A DNA stretch of 64,000 nt from Phlebopus portentosus (lineage: Eukaryota; Basidiomycota; Agaricomycetes; Boletales; Boletinellaceae). The translations under genes and the position numbers were made by a program. Positions 10,653 to 21,644 of this stretch are shown one piece after another (position 1 is the first letter of the stretch; each line of letters begins with the position of its first letter). Below the pieces are notes generated by a model. The model had not been told where the DNA came from, searched no databases, and worked only from the letters and a program-made list of their open reading frames with translations. Location: positions 744,001 to 808,000 of the forward strand of contig JAYXKI010000002.1 in the NCBI GenBank assembly GCA_037892935.1, read 5' to 3'.

Positions 10653-12524
10653 TTACAGCAATGAGAGCACCTTCCTCGCGAGTAATGCAGCAACCAGCAC
10701 AAGAAGCACATATATAGCCCCGTCGAGAAGGATAGGAGGCCGCGAAGACGAAGCGGACGCAGTTGACGTCGTTGTTGACGACGTCGACGGACGCGAATGC
10801 GAGACATGCACAGATCCCGCAGAAGTAGACACAGACACGATCTCCATCTGTCGTTCTTCTACCGGCTGTGACGAACTCGCGCTCACGCTACCCGTCTTCG
10901 CCATTACGTCTGAAGGTGAGGGCGTGCCTGTTGATATAGATTGGGATTCTCTGCCGTCACTGTTCCGTGCACGCTGCTGCTGCTGCTGCTGCTCCGACGC
11001 TCCTGTAGATCGAACATCCGAGTCAGAGGACGCCAGCGAAGCTGAACTCGAAGGCGAAGCAGACGAGGTACTGGTGCTAGTGCCAGTCCTGGCAGTCTCT
11101 TTCCCGTGTTCAGCTGACTCGAATCGATCCTTCTTCTCTTCTGGGTTTGTATTCGCAGCGGAAATGGTCAAGTTGCTCCGCCCGTCCCCCTCGGTCGATG
11201 GCACCTTATTCAACGATGGATGTCCGTCTGCTCCTTTTGTACAACTCAACGAAGACGAGGTTTGATCTTGGGACTGCGAATCAGAGCCCGAACCCGCTAA
11301 AACAGCAGCAGGTGGATCCGGCAAACATTCGCGATTCGGGATCTTGCAATGTGGACATACCCAGTCGCGTGATCTATATAATACACACCACCGCCGAGTT
11401 TTCGATGATTAGTTGAGTTTGCCATTTGAAGATCTGGTTCTATCTACGTACAATTTCGCGAGACGTCTGCGCTCAGACCCCGGGGCTTCCATGGAACCGA
11501 TTCCCATCGCAGCTTGACCTTTCAGCAGGAAAAATCCTTGCAGTCCGATGATCGCTAGAATTAGACGACATAAGCGGGTAAGCTCAAGGGCAGACACCCC
11601 CAATGCATTTGAAGGAAATAGACCTGCCTGTTCGAACACCCCACGCTGGCTGCCAGAGTTCCTCATGATCTATATCAGAGAGAAGAAGGGAAGAAAAGAT
11701 GCAGTCAGCAGACGAAACGCGCACGCAGTACTAGTATTGCTTCCAAGTCACATCACCTCGCTAAATTAGTAAATACTCACAGTTCGTGAAGCTTATGCAT
11801 AGCTGCGTGAGTTAATTTCAAATGCACGGAGGTAGTCCGACGTAAAAGCGCAGCAGAGCGGAGATTGCAAAGAAGCGTCGGATGAATCATCGGGTGAGTC
11901 ACAAATACGGTTCAGAATCCGTAGAAGACGTCGGAATTCCCAAAGAAGCACAGATTTTTTTTGCGTGCACGGATGCGCATAGAGATCTTCCGTGAGTTCA
12001 CCGTTAGGAGAATAAAGAGGATAAATCTGTACCTTAGTGTTCGTTTCGAATCGTCCATTCGGAGTGAGCATCATAACCGATGGAGGACGGAACGGATATT
12101 CAGCAGGTAGTAATATCCGAAAGTGATACAATCCGCTTTCAAAATCCGTATCCGGTGCTCCGCGTAACGTGCAATGCCATTCCTAGTAGCAAAGTTATGA
12201 ACTTAGTACTGATAGGGGGCGCAGAAGGGATGCCGTAGCAGCAAACGCTTACGAATAGGTTATCCTAGATAGAATGTCGGAGGATATAAAGTCAGTGACT
12301 ATATTACTTCTTATTGAACTCAGATAGCGAAAGAGAGACGGACCTCGAGTGGTGCGGCGGTGTATTCCGTGGACGGGTCGTTCTGAAGCTCGCGTGCTTC
12401 CTGCATAATGCGCTTCACGGCTGTCGAAGTTGTTCATTCCTTTAGTTACACTGTGTGCCACTTCAACAAAAGAGTAGCAATGCGCACCAGAGTTGTTCTT
12501 ATTGAAAGACGTCCGAGTCGCCAT
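10653..12524 (-). CDS. UBC6: Tail-anchored ubiquitin-conjugating enzyme E2 (Ubc6/UBE2J type)
   Basis: ER-membrane E2 that serves ER-associated degradation with a cytosolic catalytic domain. Eight exons were joined: 12524-12488, 12420-12344, 12264-12253, 12182-12033, 11802-11781, 11669-11628, 11554-11452 and 11373-10653, giving 387 residues in a continuous frame. Key motifs are AVKRIMQEARELQNDPSTEY, EWHCTLRGAPDTDFESGLYH, TPNGRFETNTK, the active site LCISFTNYHEELWQPAW, and APGSERRRLAK. The tail is long and Ser/Thr-rich with a Gln6 run, and ends in a hydrophobic anchor (AIYVLLVLVAALLARKVLSL) at the extreme C-terminus. The catalytic Cys lies on a 22-nt exon. The intron 11627-11555 has a GC donor (ACAG|GCAGGT). 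A CPHCKIPNREC segment follows the catalytic domain. Confidence 0.93.
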
Positions 12525-12967
12525 CGTGTGTTTGAGCGGTTCTTATCTCTAGTCTAAATAGCGTGTATAGTAGTCTCGAAAAACTCCTTTGAAAGATTCG
12601 TCGTGCCCTCTATAGACCAGTACTCTTGGTCATAGGATGGATAGAAATGTGTATACAAAGCCGCAATAGTGTCCGCTTGGCCAGTTGGAAGGAGCGGAGT
12701 GGTATGTGTTAGAGATGGGTTAGCGTGGCGAAACGTGTCATTAGTCACGTGACCCACTTTGCGTTCACGACGGTATTCCGAGTGACCAGCCGACATTTGA
12801 CCGTCTTCCAAACTTTCTGTTCAGCTGCGCGGACGAAATCTCGGCTTTGTGTGTTCGCAAAACGTCAGTCGAGCAGCAGCCAGGATACACGCCATTACTG
12901 ACGTCTGCAACGAACGCGTCTTATTGGCGGACCGGGTGCGTTCACTGAAGGGTTTAGGAGGGGAAGG
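12525..12967. promoter_or_regulatory. Divergent promoter UBC6 / MRP10
   Basis: This 443-bp region separates the start codons of two divergent genes. It contains the palindrome TCACGTGA at 12745-12752, an E-box/G-box type site bound by bHLH factors in fungi. The same octamer occurs 84 bp upstream of the MCT-1 gene and in the arms of the hairpin element near 46.3 kb. Regulatory function is inferred. Confidence 0.45.
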
Positions 12968-13509
12968 ATGAATATCAAGAAACTCAAAGTACGGAAAACT
13001 AGACGTGAGTTTGACCCTTTTCCCATTTCTTTTATGATCATAATATTTATTTATACGCTTATCCCGTCTATGTTTTTCTGCTTCAACTCCCTCATTCGGT
13101 TTCTAAACCCTGGCTAAAATCATCGGGTCTATCGAAAATTGGACGATTGAACCCTGTTACCGGGATGCAGCTGGCTATCAGACGCCGTGTGCGGTCGAGA
13201 CACTGGCCATGCTCAGCTGTTGGGCAGCCTACAAAGACGCTAGTAATATTGGAGCGTGTCAGGAGAAGGCAAAGGCAGTGGCGGATTGTATGAGGAATAG
13301 CGTGCGTCTCGTTACCTTCTTTTTCATTGTTATAATTCCCCTTTCTCCTCTCCCCTTTCTCCTCTCCCCTAGTCTTTTTATCATGTCTCTAGCAAAGATG
13401 TTGCTAACTTTTCTTATCTTTCGGGCTTCTGTAGGTGAGAGGCGGCGGTAACAAGAGGCAGGGTACTATCAACTATCATCTCGCACGATTGCAAAAAGTC
13501 CTCAAATAA
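12968..13509 (+). CDS. MRP10: Mitochondrial small ribosomal subunit protein mS37 (Mrp10)
   Basis: Small twin-CX9C protein of the mitochondrial 37S subunit, 80 residues. Exons are 12968-13004, 13171-13301 and 13435-13509 (243 nt in frame). The N-terminus MNIKKLKVRKTRPGY is basic. The two CX9C pairs are CAVETLAMLSC and CQEKAKAVADC, the expected helical hairpin imported through the Mia40 pathway. The C-terminus NKRQGTINYHLARLQ matches the conserved tail of Mrp10/CHCHD1. It is divergent from UBC6 and convergent with SF3A1. Confidence 0.93.
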
Positions 13510-13821
13510 TTGGCTTTCTGTGTGCATATCTACGCCGCATCGCTGTTGGTACAAAGAGCTGCTTGTCGTGATGAAGATGGGTATATGGTAATTGCCTTGC
13601 ATGATCTGCAAAAGACATCTTGTTCCCCGCATCTCATAGAATACGTCGGGTTTCATGTCTTGCTCGTACTCGCAAAATTTGTATAATGGCAGACAAATTT
13701 AGCCCAAATAGATTACAAAGTGGTGTGGAAGATATGCCGAGAGTGCTGAATCAAACGAAAAAGGAATACCATCGCAACGTCAAGATACAAGAATCGTTTC
13801 CCTGATACCTTCCCAACTCTC

Positions 13822-16597
13822 TCACTTCCTCTTCTTAGCATCTCTCAAACTAAGCACAACCAAATCCTCATCCTCAATATTATAACTCGCGAGCGTATTC
13901 GCGTTCGTCAGCATCTTGCTGTTGAATGACAGCATGATACGTGAGAGCGGCATGCTGCTCCCGATGGTTCGCGCCAGTTGGTCCCGGAGAGTGGACACGA
14001 GATAGGTGACGGGTATTTCGGGGAGTGTGACCACGCTCCCGTCGAGTTTCCATTCGGGCTTCGTCTCGTCGACCGGAAGTTGGATTTGGATTGATATTGG
14101 GTGCTGGAAAAGAATTAATAAGAATCAAGTTAGTATGATACGTAGATACTCCGAGGGGATAGAGGAAGGAAAGTAAGTACGAACAGGGTGCAAGTCAATC
14201 CAGTTCTGTTCGGGGTAATACTGCCCGCCAGGTAACCGCGCAATCTTCTGCTTCTTCGCAGGTGGGATGTTATCTGCTCCTTCGACACCTTCCATTTGAT
14301 CCACAGATCTAACAGCTCCCAATTGCGGTCCACCGGGTATAGGAGGAGACGCACCAAGCGCTGCAAGGCGCGAGGGGTGCATACCAGGCGGTGTGGGAGT
14401 CATACCAGGCGGAGGGGCAGGACTAGCACCAGATTGCGGAGGAGGCTGGAATCCGAATGGCTGAGATGAGTCGAGACCTTGGTAGTGTAGGGGGGGAAGC
14501 ATGACGGGTGCGGACTGTGGCTGGGCTGCGTACATCGTTGCGGGTTGAGGGGCTGCGGAGATAGTTGCTGCTGCGAAGGCTGGGTCGGACACTGGATGGG
14601 CTGGCTGTCGGGGCTGTGGAATTGGTGACGGTTGAGCGGGTAAGGAGGGGACACCTGGTCCTGCCGCTGGACCGATGCCTGGTCCTTGCGTTTCGACACT
14701 GAAATTTCTCGAATAAGAATTGATATTCTCGACTAAAAGACGTGGAGAAAAACTTACTCTGTAAGACCCTTCGCACGATGGATAGCGGCAATTTGCTCCT
14801 CGAAATTGGTATTTGACTGATACTTGTCGAGAGTCCTGTCTCTCGAGGCTGTATGGCCGTCCCAAACGTTCTTCTCGCGCTCTTTCCGGCGCTTCTGCTC
14901 CTCCTCTTCCTCTCTCTTGCGTTTCTCCTCGTCTATCTCGGTACCGAAGATATCAACACGCGCACGAGCAAGGCTTCGGAGCGACGACTCGACGTTTGCT
15001 CCGCGTTGGAGCTCGTTGGCTTGCGCACGACGTGCCTCGATTACATCGCGTTGTGATTTCCAGCGAGGGTCGAGAAGCTCGATTCGCATGTGTTCTTGCA
15101 GCTCGTCGACAGGTATTTGCTGTCCACAGACGGAGCAAGTAGTCATTGCAACCCTTTGCCCCTTTGCACCCACTGCGAGCGAAAAAAGAAAATCAGTAAG
15201 GCCAGGATGGAAATACATGGCGTGGACTTACATTTAGGCACATAATCGGTACGAATTTTCATGGGTCCCGATGCATTCATCGAAGTTGCCTGAATCGCCC
15301 TCGCTCTCTCAATCTCCTTCTGCCTCTCTTCGTCTTCTCTCCTCTTACGCTCCTTCAGTTCTTCATCCTCATCGTCACTAACGTCCATCGTACCGTCGGC
15401 CTCAGTAGCACCGTTCGCCTGCGCCGCCTCTTGCTCGGCAGCCTGACGAGCACGGACTGCTTCTACTTCATCAACAGTGTCTTCCATGACCATGGCAGCC
15501 ATCTTCTTTTGAGCCAGTGTGCGGCTGATTATCTCATTCACAGTCATAGGTGGCGGTAGCTCTGAGGCTGTATCAGCCGTCGTGAACTCGATCGTCTGCA
15601 CAATTGCATAGTCGTGCCAGTCGATCTCAGCAAATGCAACTTCAACTCCATTAGCAAAGAATAACATAAAAATCAAGTTGAGATCGCGCACTTTTTTCTG
15701 CTTCCTTATCGTCCTGCTTCCTTTTCTCCTTCTCTTGCTTCAGCCTCTCCCACTCGGCGTGTTTCTTTGAAATTTCCAGCATTCTCCACCTCGCGCCTTC
15801 TTCAGTCCCTCGCTTTAGTTTCTCCAGAGTCTCCTTTGACGGTAAAATGGCCTTTGAGTACTGTTCGACAAGGGAGTTGAAGTATCCAAACATAGAATGA
15901 TTCGGGTTTAAGAACTCGAACTCATAGTTGCGAGCCTCGCGAGCAGCGAGTTTTGAAAGGAACGCACGTCCTCGTCGGGCGGAGAAGAGTGCGGTTAACT
16001 TGATAATATCCCTAAAAGAAACAGAACATGAGGAGAAATGAAATAAATGCAACGAATCCTGCTCACAAATCAACAGCAATCACCGGCGGGATGTCAAGTA
16101 TGAAATCAGGCGGAGGCGGCTCAAGAGGGACAAGCCCACCGATCGGCTTCTCTTCGACTGGCTCCTCGACAACAACCTTCTCCGGAGCAGCGGGCACTTC
16201 CTCCTCTTCTCCTTGAGCAATTCTCGTCATCTTATGCCGGTAATAAGCATGATACGGATCCGCCGGGTTGAGGAAAGAGAATTTGGGATCACTGCGTTGG
16301 TTTTCCCGGACTTTGTCCTCAAGTTGGAGAGGATCTGCTGACCGCGCAACGAACGCTGCGGTACGGTCGATGATAGCTAGTTATGACACGGTCGAAATAG
16401 TGCAAAGTCAGAGAAGTGTGCTATGAGCAAGAGAAGGAAAGTCAGTGCTCACATTTGATCTCTTTGGGAGGGAGAATAAGTCCTGTTGCGAACCTCGAAT
16501 GCGGCTCTGCGTCGCCGTTCATTTTCATGTCACCGTTCGCATCGTGGCCATTGACTATGCCATTTGGCACGGCTATTGCAACGTCGACAGCGCTCAT
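13822..16597 (-). CDS. SF3A1: Splicing factor 3A subunit 1 (SF3a120/Prp21)
   Basis: Component of the U2 snRNP that helps commit the branch site. The start at 16597 gives MSAVDVAIAVPNGIVNGHD. SURP module 1 includes PKFSFLNPADPYHAYYRHKM and SURP module 2 includes YEFEFLNPNHSMFGYFNSL. Next come the SF3A1 middle region with AEIDWHDYAIVQTIEF, a charged helical segment, a CSVCGQQIPVDELQEHMRIE zinc-finger-like motif, and a Pro/Gln-rich stretch. The C-terminal ubiquitin-like domain (YNIEDEDLVVLSLRDAKKRK) ends at 13822. At least five introns. The full domain order of the family is present, so the gene looks intact. It shares a 161-bp divergent promoter with the Mrpl31 gene. Confidence 0.95.
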
Positions 16598-16758
16598 TGC
16601 TGTAATGTTTATGGAAGACGTTGGACGTTAGGAAGGAAAGTGAGATCTGAGAGAAGTGCACGACACGGATTACTCAAGAAGCTGCTTATGTGATCAAAAT
16701 TGCCTTTTCGACTTCGACTTGATCGTGCACACCTTCGCCTTCAACACTCACTTCAAAA

Positions 16759-17244
16759 ATGCTCGGCCCATTTAGAGCATCGCACGTCAGCTTCAGTGGT
16801 CTTTTATGGTATATTCTGATTGATTATTGCCTGCGATGCATATAAGCTTACAATCTCGCTGCAGGAAGACACCTTGGAGACTGTCCGCTACGCGGAAGGC
16901 CAACCAGCGCAAACGGTTAAAACAAGTCGACGAGGTCATCGAGACTGTTCGTGCTAGCGGCATAAAATGTGCGGCATTGGTAAGCAAACACCGCCTATAA
17001 CAACAGGTTACCACGACTAGACGTATGGAACCGATCTCCAGGACAAAGCTCTCGAATTACCGAAGGAGCACGAAATGCCAGCGCGGGACAAGTACACGGC
17101 ATTCTCTGCATGGGATAGAGGGTATCGGAAGGGAATTCATAAAGTACCGAAGTTTACTCGAGTATGTGTTCAATCCTTTTGTAGCTGACTGATGCTCATG
17201 CTCTTTCGTAGTTGACTTTACGAACAAATCCCAAAGGCTTCTGA
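16759..17244 (+). CDS. MRPL31: Mitochondrial large ribosomal subunit protein mL60 (Mrpl31)
   Basis: Fungal-type mitoribosomal protein of 112 residues. Exons are 16759-16808, 16865-16979, 17021-17161 and 17212-17244 (339 nt). The N-terminus MLGPFRASHVSFSGLLWKTP and the segment YRKGIHKVPKFT correspond closely to yeast Mrpl31. The 5' end of exon 3 could instead begin at 17042 (another in-phase AG), which would drop seven residues. It is divergent from SF3A1 (161 bp) and convergent with CMS1 (120 bp). Confidence 0.92.
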
Positions 17245-17364
17245 TTTCTCGTATTACTACAAATCCGTTGTCTAAATCTGCAGATAGACATACATTAACG
17301 ACAGACACTCAAAACACAGTTAAAACACGTCCGATCAAATGAAATCATCGAAGTTCCAAAGAAA

Positions 17365-18560
17365 CTAAAACAGAACAATCTGTATCCTTTGCCGCTGAAT
17401 ACCCTGCCGGACGGATTCTGCGCCGAGAACGCTCCGGAAAATCTCGTCTCGCGTTTCTGGGATATCAAGCATAGACCGCTTCTTGGCATCCTTATACGTC
17501 ACGTCGAGGATAATATGCGTCAAGGCGGAAGTCGATAGTGCGCCTGAAGAGAGTAAGTTAATCACGTTAATTTCATCGCGCAATTCCGAGAGACATACCC
17601 TCGCATAATAATTTGCCTATTCGCCCAGGAGTGCCGACAGCTTGAAAAAATGCATCAACATCGCAAATTATACTATCAATATCGACAGTCTCACCAGAAC
17701 CGATCTTTGCTCGCTTGAGATACGCCACATGTTCTTCGAGCTTGAAATGTCGGGCGAAGAGCTTTGCAACATCTCCGCCTTTGTCGCCTCGCAAAGTCTT
17801 AGACTTCAGCACCCTAGTCGCATCCGCGACTCGTAGAGCTGCACCAGAAATGAAGAGAAGTGTTGGTGCACCATTATCCTTTGACTTTTGAGCAAGCCGA
17901 GTCTTCAGAGTTGGTACCACTTTAAAAGGGCCACGCTTCATAGTGACAAAACCAGATATGAAATCTTAATAAAGAACTTACTCTTCGTAACAAAGTCCGG
18001 GAGTTGATCAAGTGTTCGAGGAGCCGTCCAAGCCGATGTGTCGACTATAGCATTCTCTAAATGCATAGCGATTAGAATCAGATACGAATTAATATTTTAA
18101 GACACCTACCCGGTATTCGCATGTCATCGAGCTCGACAGAAGATAGCTTGGAGTAAGACTTCGCTTGTTTCTTCGCTAGATACTCCGCTTGTAAGGAAGG
18201 AGGTTGAGCAGCAATGGATACAGGTTCATTCGATTCCAGAGCCTCCACTAAACGCCGCTTCTGAATACAAGGAAACGCCAATTATTATGCTTGGATCAGA
18301 AGACCGCCACAAAGTAGCATGAAACCTTCGAGCACCTTCACCTTCTTGTCTTTTTCCTTCTCTCTTCGCTTGCGCTTCTTGGCCTTGGCACGGTCCTCTG
18401 AGGATACGGATTGACCTGCAGATGTATGGCCGGTAGCAGGAGGCGAATCCTCATCATCTTCCGTAGATGAGGCAATTTCTACTTCCTCTTCTGGTGAATC
18501 TGCAACAAGGTCATCCGGTACGAAATCATCATCAAACCCATCTCCGCGTTGTGCGCTCAT
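17365..18560 (-). CDS. CMS1: Cms1/CMSS1-family ribosome biogenesis protein
   Basis: Nucleolar protein associated with the 90S pre-ribosome, related to the RecA-like fold of DEAD-box helicases but without the full helicase motif set. The N-terminus is acidic (FDDDFVPDDLVADSPEEEVE), then Lys/Arg-rich (KKRKRREKEKDKKVK). The core shows APTLLFISGAALRVADATRV, a FARHFKLEEHVAYLK segment and VGTPGRIGKLL, matching the family's conserved 'TPGRI' motif. The C-terminal part has ALTHIILDVTYKDAKKRSM. About five introns. The start at 18560 is the first ATG of the acidic region. It is divergent from the ERI1-like gene (309 bp). Confidence 0.9.
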
Positions 18561-18869
18561 AGCGGGACAAAGTCAAGCAAGAATAAAAGAAAGAAAGCAA
18601 AGGAAGAATACAAAGCAGCCGCGCTTTGATTGACGCCAAAAATCTCAAAAAATCATGTATTTACCAAATATAGAAGTGATTTTCGGTTACTGCCGATCGC
18701 TTAACGAGAAACTCATTAAACCTGGGGCTCTTTGACGACCCACACGACCACTCGCCCTCACTCACCTCTCCCCTTTCATTTCGGTCTCTATCTCGCGTTG
18801 ATTAAGGCGCGTTCAGCAAGGCTGCACTGATCTCGACGTTAGAGTGGGGGTTCGGTTGACAAGTAGGCA

Positions 18870-20624
18870 ATGTACAGGGCTCTTGACATTTCTTCCGTGT
18901 TTCCTTTCAGTATTGCCATCCGTTTTCCTCAAGTTCACCTCGTGCCGCAGTCCGCGCCCGAACTCGCGTTCACTCTATTACTTCTCATCACTCTCTTCTC
19001 GACATTTCGTATCCTGAGATATTACATTTCCTTCAAATCACCGGAGGACACTGCATTTTCGGACACACCTGATTCGCTTGCCACAAAGAACCTAAACGAG
19101 AACGGCGACGAATCGACTATTCCACTTTCACCAGTTTCTTCATCTTTGGTTGCCTCATTCATCGGACTGGTCTCCTCCATTGGCACTATGATTGTTTCTC
19201 CGCTCGCTGTACGACCGGTTCCCGTATCCGAGCCACCATCTACCTTAGTCGAAAGAGCTTTGGACGTACTGCCGAAGCTCGAGAAACCCGAATCTCCATT
19301 TCCAGTAAAGCAGCCATACGACTCGCTCTTGGTACTCGATGTCGAGGCTACGTGTCGGGAGGGTACGGATTTCAACTGGCCAAATGAGATTATCGTGAGT
19401 GACCTTGCTATTTTCAACGTACATGCTTTGTAAACGCCACATTAGGAATGGCCCGTAATGTTATTACGTTGGCGTAACAAAGATAGCGAGGGCAGAGCAA
19501 AAGAGCTCTACGTCGCTGGTGAGCTTGATTCTCTAGTATTGGCGACCTGGAAGTGAATGATTGTATTCTCTCGCAGACGAGTTCCGTAGCTTCGTCAAGC
19601 CTACCTGGAGACCCGAATTGTCTGCCTTTTGCACCAGTCTGACCGGGATTACCCAAGTACGTCTAGAGCGACATTCATGCAAAAGCATTGATTCTCAAGT
19701 TCTCAAAGGCGCAAGTAGATAGAGCTCCGAAATTCACCAAAGTACTAGAGTCCTTCTATGAGTTTCTTTTGCGAAATAAATTGATCGATCCGTCAACGGG
19801 CGAGAGGCTGGAGCAGTTCATATGGTATGCTGAAAGCAGGCTTGGAAATTGTATCGTCTCATGTCGCCATAGGTGTACTGATGGCCCCTTTGATATCCGT
19901 GATTTCGTGGTTAAGCAGTGCTTTATCTCGAAGGTACCTTGTTTCGGTTCTCCATATTTCTCAAGTCTAATTGAGGGTGTGTAGGTGCAAATGCCTCTTT
20001 GGCTAAAGGGTGACGTTCTGGATGTACGGAAAGTCGTGACGTATTATCTGGCACTACAAGAAGGGACTGTATCAAAGCCGCCCAGGCCAAAGAATTCGTT
20101 TCCTAAGGTAAGTTACATCCCATGTAGTTCATCCACCAGTTGTGGTGCAGCTTCTCGTGCAACCTGAAGATCTTTCTATCTTTACGATTTCAACTCTGCC
20201 GAATACATTTTCATCACTGCCGTAATCTTCAATCTTTAGGGTGGCACGCTGGTTCGAAGGCGTCGAACGTTAAATATTGAGCAGCAGCTCCGTGTACTCA
20301 ATCTTGCCGAGTTTATTGGGCGCCAGCACAGCGGTATTGACGTGAGTGCCCTTTCACCACTTTACATTTTTACTACTTGCATTCCCTCGCTATCGATTAT
20401 GTTCCTGTGGCAAGGTGTATGCTGATATGCATGATTTGTTTTCGTGTTTTTTTATGATTGCTTCGACAAAATTATCGCAGGACACACGGAACATTGCACG
20501 CGTACTCATTGAGCTTGCTAAGCGCGGTATCCGTCTGGAACCGAACACACCGATCTATCCTGGACGACGTTGGCAATGGATGGGGAAACCTGGCCAGGTC
20601 CTGGAAGAGTATTGCTTCATCTGA
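18870..20624 (+). CDS. ERI1-like DEDDh 3'-5' exoribonuclease with N-terminal membrane segment
   Basis: Member of the ERI1/3'hExo branch of DEDDh exonucleases, which trim structured RNA ends (histone mRNA, 5.8S rRNA, small RNAs). The catalytic residues are all visible: LVLDVEATC (Asp, Glu), WCTDGPFDIRDF (Asp, formed across an intron) and GRQHSGIDDTRNIARVL (His, Asp). NEIIEWPVMLLRW and LSAFCTSLTGITQ are typical of the fold. The N-terminal ~150 residues precede the nuclease. They contain a strong hydrophobic stretch around residues 33-55 (ELAFTLLLLITLFSTFRIL) and a weaker one near residue 95-113, suggesting a membrane-anchored enzyme. Seven to eight exons; the last exon ends LEEYCFI. Substrate is not deducible. 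Confidence 0.85.
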
Positions 20625-21644
20625 GCCAAGCCACTTCTCTTGACCATATGCTCACGAACCTATCCGCACATACCGACCCTCGCCGTTGATGCCGTTATCT
20701 CCTTGTCCCCCATTCGCGACACCAACCTATAGCGTTTCCTCGCCGTTCCTCCTTGTCGTTATACGTGCGCTGTGTCGGACCCGTATGGGAATATTCCTGG
20801 TCATTTCTCTCGCGGTTGTTTCCTTGGATGTTGTCGTCTTTTACCAGCATTATCACTCGGTTTTCTTTTCATCTGTATTTCTCTATATTCCCTCCATCTC
20901 ATCCCGTTGTCCCTGTAGCAAGCATTTCGCTGACAGTTTGATGATTTCTAATTGTTTTGTCCCGAATCAATTCATTCTCAGATCCCCTCTCTATTCCTGC
21001 TCCATTGTGCTGTCCTCGAGTGTTTCCTTGCTGGACTTTGTACGTTGATATTGTGTGAACTACAACTAAAACATGACACCCATATCACATCATCTTGCGC
21101 GAGAAATATCTTACATCGAGTCTAGCCCTTTTTGCCTGATTTCATCCCATGCAATCCATCAACCAACACCGGAGCTTTTGGGCCCGTATAAGAATAACGC
21201 AAACCATGTTATGGGCGTTAGGCACGCTGAATTGCCTTGTCCGTAAACCTCGTAGAGCATTCACAGGTACAAATGGGTCATTCGAACTCGCGTCCGAAGT
21301 TCCGAAGTTCTTCGAGAAACTGCTCCCGTCTCGCCTTGGCGCGGACGTATCAGGCTTCGATCATTATCAGAGAAGTTCCGCACGCGAAGCACCGCGCGGG
21401 GCCACTTTCTATTCTAATGTGTGACCACATACCCTCATCGCGGCCATCCATCCCACGAGACTGTGAAGATGCACTACACTTTCGTATACATGCATATGGT
21501 GGTAGTTCCGGACATTATATACGATGGACATGATACAAGTTGCAAGAGGTAAAAGAAGCAATACACACTATTGACATGATAGGAGGTTTCGTGAAAAGTA
21601 TTATAAAATAACGCCTGGTTGCCCTGTCCTTCTAGAGATTGTCG
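20625..21644. other. Convergent 3' region, no supported gene
   Basis: About 1 kb between the 3' ends of the ERI1-like and TmpA-like genes. A pyrimidine-rich part (20690-21040) gives a hydrophobic open frame that is most simply 3' untranslated sequence. A second open stretch at 21149-21424 (LVRKPRRAFTGTNGS) and its overlapping frame at 21237-21533 do not resemble a known family. I leave them uncalled. Confidence 0.45.

Noticed and set aside
10653..11265. Plus-strand 222-codon acidic frame antisense to the UBC6 tail
   Set aside because: It mirrors the Ser/Thr-rich coding exon of UBC6 on the other strand, whose identity is secure through the E2 domain and tail anchor.
12554..12811. 85-codon minus-strand frame between UBC6 and MRP10
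   Set aside because: It lies in a divergent promoter, ends 30 bp before the UBC6 start and shows no family motif or splice pattern.
20686..21048. 120-codon hydrophobic frame after the ERI1-like gene
   Set aside because: Pyrimidine-rich 3' flank; the hydrophobicity follows from T-rich codons.
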